A stretch of 64,000 nt of DNA from Epiperipatus broadwayi (lineage: Eukaryota > Onychophora > Udeonychophora > Euonychophora > Peripatidae), in the NCBI GenBank assembly GCA_028023455.1, contig JAQFVV010012544.1:2628396-2692395 (forward strand), written 5' to 3'. The position numbers were made by a program, and so were the translations under genes. This document shows positions 60,576-64,000 of this stretch, piece by piece (the stretch's first letter is position 1; each line of letters opens with the position of its first letter). Under the pieces are notes generated by a model, which was not told the origin of the DNA, searched no databases, and worked only from the letters and a program-made list of their open reading frames with translations.

Positions 60576-63371
60576 GGAAGATTGCAAGAATTAGAAGAAG
60601 AACTGTCTTATATTAAATGGGACATTATTGGACTTTGTGAAGTTAGAAGAAAAGGAGAAGAAACAATTAATTTAAAAAGTGGACATATACTTTATTATAA
60701 AGGCACACATATTGGAAATACAAGTGGAGTAGGATTCATTATAAATAAAAAGTGGAAGAACAATATTGTGGAGATTGATGGTGTATCGAACAGAGTGGCA
60801 AGATTAGTTATACAACTTAATAGCAGATACCAAATGCAGATAATTCAGGTTTATGCCCCAACAAGTTCTCATAGTGATGAAGTAGTAGAAGATTTTTATA
60901 TGGATGTACAAAAGGCTTTTGATCAGAGTAAACAACATTTTAAAATTGTTATGGGAGACTTTAATGCTAGAATTGGTAGACAAATGAAAGATGAAATTGC
61001 TGTAGGTAATTTTGGTTATAGTAATAGAAATGAGAGAGGACATAGACTTGTGGAGTTTGCAGAAAAAGAAAAACTTTATATTATGAATTCATTTTTTGAG
61101 AAAAATGTTAAAAGGAAATGGACATGGAAGCATCCAAATGAAGGTACAGCAGAATTGGATTATATTTTGACTAACAGAAAATACATATTTCAAGATTGTA
61201 ATGTTCTTAATAAATTTAACACAGGAAGTGATCATCGATTAGTAAGGTGTAAGTTACGTGTTAATGTAAAACTAGAGAGACAAAAATTATTAAGAAAAAC
61301 TATATTTACAGTTGATATTCCTAATCTTCAGAAACATTCTAATGAATTTAAATTAGAACTTACAAATAGGTTTCGAGTGTTAGGAGATTTTGAACATGAT
61401 ACAGATTTGAATGAAATTAATATGAAAATAACTGATACACTTTTACAAACTGCAACAAACATAGCTGGTAGAAAAAAGCAGCAATTGACTAATAAAATTT
61501 CTACTGAGACTAGAGAATTTATGAAGAAAAGAAGGAATATGAAGATATACAAAAATGATGTATTAAAAAGAATTGAATATCTCGAATTTTGTAAAATGGT
61601 ACGGAAAAGAGTTGAAAATGATATAAGAAAGTATAACTGTGAAATAGCAAGGAAAGCTGTAGAAGAAAATAAAAGTCTCAAAAATGTTAAACAACATTTT
61701 GGTATTGGTAGGAAATTTATATCTGCAATAAGAAAAAAAGATGGAATTATTACTAAAAAGAGAGATGACATCATGAAATTGGTAGAAGATTTTTATCAAG
61801 AATTATATAGTAATAAAGAACAAGTACCTCCTATATCTATTACATCTTCCGAATTGCCCAGAATTTTAAATGAAGAAGTGAGACATGCAATTAAGTGTAT
61901 GAAGAAAGGAAAGGCTCCAGGAAATGATGGAATTATAATTGATATATTAAAAGAAACAGGTGAAGAAATAGAAACAATTTTAGCAAAGTTATATACCAAA
62001 TGTCTAAATGATAAAGATGTACCGGAAGATTGGAAGAATGCAGTAATAATATTAATATTTAAAAAAGGTGAAAAAGAAGATATTAGAAATTACAGACCTA
62101 TCAGCCTTTTATCAGTTTTATATAAAATTTTTACCAAGATAATTACGACTCGTCTACAGAGAACTTTGGATTTCCACCAACCAAGAGAACAAGCTGGATT
62201 TAAAAGTGGTTTTAGTACAATAGATCATATCCAGGTATTGAGAGAAGTCATAGAAAGGACAAGCGAATATGAGTTGTCATTATGTTTTGGATTTATAGAT
62301 TATGAAAAGGCATTCGATTCTATACACATTTCTTCAGTGATTAAAGCATTGGATCATCAAGGTATAGATCCAGGATATTGTCATATTTTAAAGAATATTT
62401 ATAAAAATGCAACAGCAACAATTAGATTACATAATGATACTGGAAAAATCAACATTGAGAAAGGTGTAAGACAAGGTGACTCCATATCTCCAAAACTCTT
62501 TACAGCAGTGCTGCAAGAAGTATTTTGTGGATTAAAATGGGAAACTAAAGGAGTGAAAGTAAATGGAGAGTATTTAAGTCATTTAGATTTCACAGATGAT
62601 GTAGTTGTTTTTGCAAATAATGCTTCAGAGCTGCAGGAAATGTTGCAGGAGTTAGCAGATGAAAGTAGAAAAGTAGGACTAAAGATAAATGTTAAAAAGA
62701 CTAAAGTAATGTTTAATCGATTTGCTCAAAATATGAAAATAAAGATTGATTATGAAGAATTAGAAGAAGTTAACAGTTACAAATACCTTGGTCAGATTAT
62801 TAATACAGATGGAAACATAATGGAGGAAATTAATCATAGAATTAAACTTGGTTGGAGTGCTTTTGGTAGAAATAACTTGATACTAAAAGGAAATATGCCT
62901 ATGTGTTTGAAAAGGATGGTTTTTAACAAATGTGTTTTACCAGTTCTTACTTATGGATCTGAGACTTGGACACTTAATAGAAGAGCAATACAGAGACTTC
63001 AGACCACTCAAAGGAGTACGGAGAGATGTATGTTGGGAGTAACAAGAAGAGATCGAAAACACAATGTATGGGTAAGACAACAAACAGGTGTTACTGACCT
63101 TATTGAAAAAATTAAAAGATTGAAATGGAGTTGGGCTGGACATATTTCTAGAAGAGATGATAATAGATGGACAATTGAAATTTTAAACTGGATTCCAAGA
63201 GATTGTAAAAGACCCAGAAAGAGACCACATGTGAGATGGATGGATGAAATAAGAAAATGTGCAGGGGTGTTGTGGAGAAGAGAAGCTAAAGATCGGAGAA
63301 AATGGATTAAACTTGGAGAGACCTTCATCCTGCAGTGGATTGATAATGGTTGATGATGATGATGATGATGA
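60576..63371 (+). mobile_element. RTE-type non-LTR retrotransposon, 5'-truncated
   Basis: One long open frame with endonuclease and reverse transcriptase is followed directly by (TGA)7 (63351-63371), the kind of 3' microsatellite tail expected of RTE elements. In frame, a TAA at 60573-60575 precedes GGA-AGA-TTG, and the protein starts inside the endonuclease domain. The 5' part is therefore missing. No clear target-site duplication was found. It is the youngest of the RTE copies here, because its frame is unbroken. Confidence 0.9.
60582..63353 (+). CDS. RTE endonuclease/reverse transcriptase (partial at N-terminus)
   Basis: The 923-codon frame carries an APE-type endonuclease (about residues 1-220). 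Catalytic and binding motifs visible are GLCEVRR, QVYAPTS, GDFNARIG (D at about 126), ELDYILT and GSDHRLV (about 216). The first strand with the conserved W-N is absent. A charged linker leads to the reverse transcriptase: KAPGNDGI, NYRPISLLSVLYKI, GFIDYEKAFDS (about 570), GVRQGDSISP (about 628) and, at about 670-673, FTDD in place of F/Y-A-D-D. The C-terminal region has LPVLTYGSETW and GHISRR. The frame begins at a TTG after a stop; the first in-frame ATG (YQMQII) lies inside the endonuclease. The product would not be an autonomous transposition enzyme. The absence of stops over 2.8 kb shows a recent insertion. Confidence 0.85.
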   Translation: MQELEEELSYIKWDIIGLCEVRRKGEETINLKSGHILYYKGTHIGNTSGVGFIINKKWKNNIVEIDGVSNRVARLVIQLNSRYQMQIIQVYAPTSSHSDEVVEDFYMDVQKAFDQSKQHFKIVMGDFNARIGRQMKDEIAVGNFGYSNRNERGHRLVEFAEKEKLYIMNSFFEKNVKRKWTWKHPNEGTAELDYILTNRKYIFQDCNVLNKFNTGSDHRLVRCKLRVNVKLERQKLLRKTIFTVDIPNLQKHSNEFKLELTNRFRVLGDFEHDTDLNEINMKITDTLLQTATNIAGRKKQQLTNKISTETREFMKKRRNMKIYKNDVLKRIEYLEFCKMVRKRVENDIRKYNCEIARKAVEENKSLKNVKQHFGIGRKFISAIRKKDGIITKKRDDIMKLVEDFYQELYSNKEQVPPISITSSELPRILNEEVRHAIKCMKKGKAPGNDGIIIDILKETGEEIETILAKLYTKCLNDKDVPEDWKNAVIILIFKKGEKEDIRNYRPISLLSVLYKIFTKIITTRLQRTLDFHQPREQAGFKSGFSTIDHIQVLREVIERTSEYELSLCFGFIDYEKAFDSIHISSVIKALDHQGIDPGYCHILKNIYKNATATIRLHNDTGKINIEKGVRQGDSISPKLFTAVLQEVFCGLKWETKGVKVNGEYLSHLDFTDDVVVFANNASELQEMLQELADESRKVGLKINVKKTKVMFNRFAQNMKIKIDYEELEEVNSYKYLGQIINTDGNIMEEINHRIKLGWSAFGRNNLILKGNMPMCLKRMVFNKCVLPVLTYGSETWTLNRRAIQRLQTTQRSTERCMLGVTRRDRKHNVWVRQQTGVTDLIEKIKRLKWSWAGHISRRDDNRWTIEILNWIPRDCKRPRKRPHVRWMDEIRKCAGVLWRREAKDRRKWIKLGETFILQWIDNG

Positions 63372-63817
63372 CTCATAAATTTATTTACATCAAAATAGAA
63401 ATTCGAGATTACATTGTTAGAATTATAAAATTAAATTAAACTAAACCCAAATAAAAATATAAATACATGAATCTGTTCTGTTATCTTCTCCCAAGAATAT
63501 AACAAATAATTTGATGTTAGAACACTTTGTCATATTTCTAACATCTTTTAGAATTCTGTTCTCTCAGAACTCTCCTTATAATAGTAAATAAATCTATATA
63601 TTTATTTTTCAATTTTTTTCATTATATATAAAAAATAAGTACTCCATAGTATAGTGGTACAATATTCTTCATGAAATGGCTGTTTTACATTTTATCAATA
63701 TATATATATAATTAAAAGCATGCTAATGAGCTAGCTCTAAACAAGCTTCTTTTTTTTATTATTATGATAAATGCTACTACAAGAGAATGCATTCAAATCA
63801 TCTTTATCTTAGATTGT
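63372..63817. other. Non-coding DNA downstream of the RTE element
   Basis: No gene. It contains a TA run at about 63,699-63,711. On the minus strand it is the sequence 3' of the hammerhead and may belong to the same unrecognised element. Confidence 0.5.
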
Positions 63818-63874
63818 TCCCACTCCCAGACCGGTTTCAACCTACCTATGGGTCTCTTCAGTGAGGAGTTGGGA
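63818..63874 (-). ncRNA. Hammerhead ribozyme (type I, palindromic stem III)
   Basis: Read 5'->3' on the minus strand, all invariant core elements are present and correctly spaced: CUGAAGA (63855-63861), GAAA (63835-63838) and a UC cleavage site after GG (63829-63830). Stem II is GACC/GGUU around an 8-base loop (63839-63854). Stem III is the self-complementary ACCGGU with no loop, so it would close well only in a dimer. Stem I pairs UCCC-ACUCC-CA (63862-63874) with UGGGAGUGGGA (63818-63828): 11 base pairs with one bulged A and one bulged U. Cleavage is predicted 3' of position 63829. The only deviation is a G-U wobble at the base of stem II. This architecture is established for Penelope-like elements and retrozymes; the host element is not identified here. 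Confidence 0.8.
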
Positions 63875-64000
63875 CATTAGATTATATATATAGCTTCATA
63901 GGTTGTACAATAGACATATCTAAAGAAATAGATAATAGTAGTGTGGTATTACAAGACTTGTTTTATTATATAATATTTTTTAACTGGCTGACTAAATTTG
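63875..64000. other. Window edge, 5' side of the hammerhead
   Basis: This is presumably part of the element that carries the ribozyme on the minus strand. The window ends before any coding part could be seen. Confidence 0.4.

Noticed and set aside
61328-61774. 148-codon minus-strand open frame
   Set aside because: It is the antisense shadow of the RTE coding sequence, as are the frames at 60804-61043, 61563-61999 and 62937-63376.

Overview
The window is a very A+T-rich stretch (roughly three quarters A+T by eye) of an animal genome, most likely an invertebrate. Four things point that way: non-LTR retrotransposons of the RTE type at every stage of decay, short tRNA-derived SINEs with poly(A) tails, long (TC)n(TA)n microsatellites, and single-exon seven-transmembrane receptor genes. 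Nothing supports a prokaryote: there are no operons, and long open frames are almost absent. I cannot name the species. A mollusc, flatworm or other AT-rich invertebrate would all fit.

The backbone of the window is an old segmental duplication in direct orientation. Copy 1 runs from about 2,485 to 14,165 and copy 2 from about 42,380 to 60,000. Each copy carries, in the same order, a decayed RTE fragment, several kb of non-coding DNA, a decayed minus-strand coding relic, and one 305-codon rhodopsin-like GPCR gene (12,069-12,986 and 54,257-55,174). The copies differ by insertions and deletions that can be read against the other copy's empty site. In copy 2 these are two SINEs with target-site duplications, a third SINE without a clear one, a possible exon block at 44.5-44.87 kb, a 3.8-kb block at 49.96-53.76 kb and a 3.8-kb block at 56.05-59.88 kb. 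In copy 1 there is a 220-bp fold-back insertion just 3' of the receptor, and about 2 kb (7.17-9.18 kb) that is missing at the matching place in copy 2.

Between the copies, 14-36 kb is gene-poor. It holds a polypyrimidine/TA tract (15.4-15.85 kb), decayed tandem repeats (18.3-20.5 kb), five copies of an about 300-bp interspersed repeat bounded by TA runs (20.8, 23.8 and 32.1-33.3 kb, with a sixth partial copy at 39.9 kb), and a less A+T-rich island at 29.0-31.7 kb. From 36.0 to 43.5 kb there is a graveyard of at least three RTE copies of different ages, one interrupted by a 566-bp fold-back element with a 15-bp target-site duplication.

The right end has the one nearly intact mobile gene, a 5'-truncated RTE endonuclease/reverse transcriptase (60,582-63,353) ending in a (TGA)7 tail. 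At 63,818-63,874 on the minus strand there is a sequence that folds as a type I hammerhead ribozyme with a palindromic stem III, the architecture known from Penelope-like elements and retrozymes. I regard this as the most striking single signal. The receptor pair is next: its amino-acid differences are concentrated in the N-terminus/TM1 and the TM4-ECL2-TM5 region, while the cytoplasmic half is almost unchanged.
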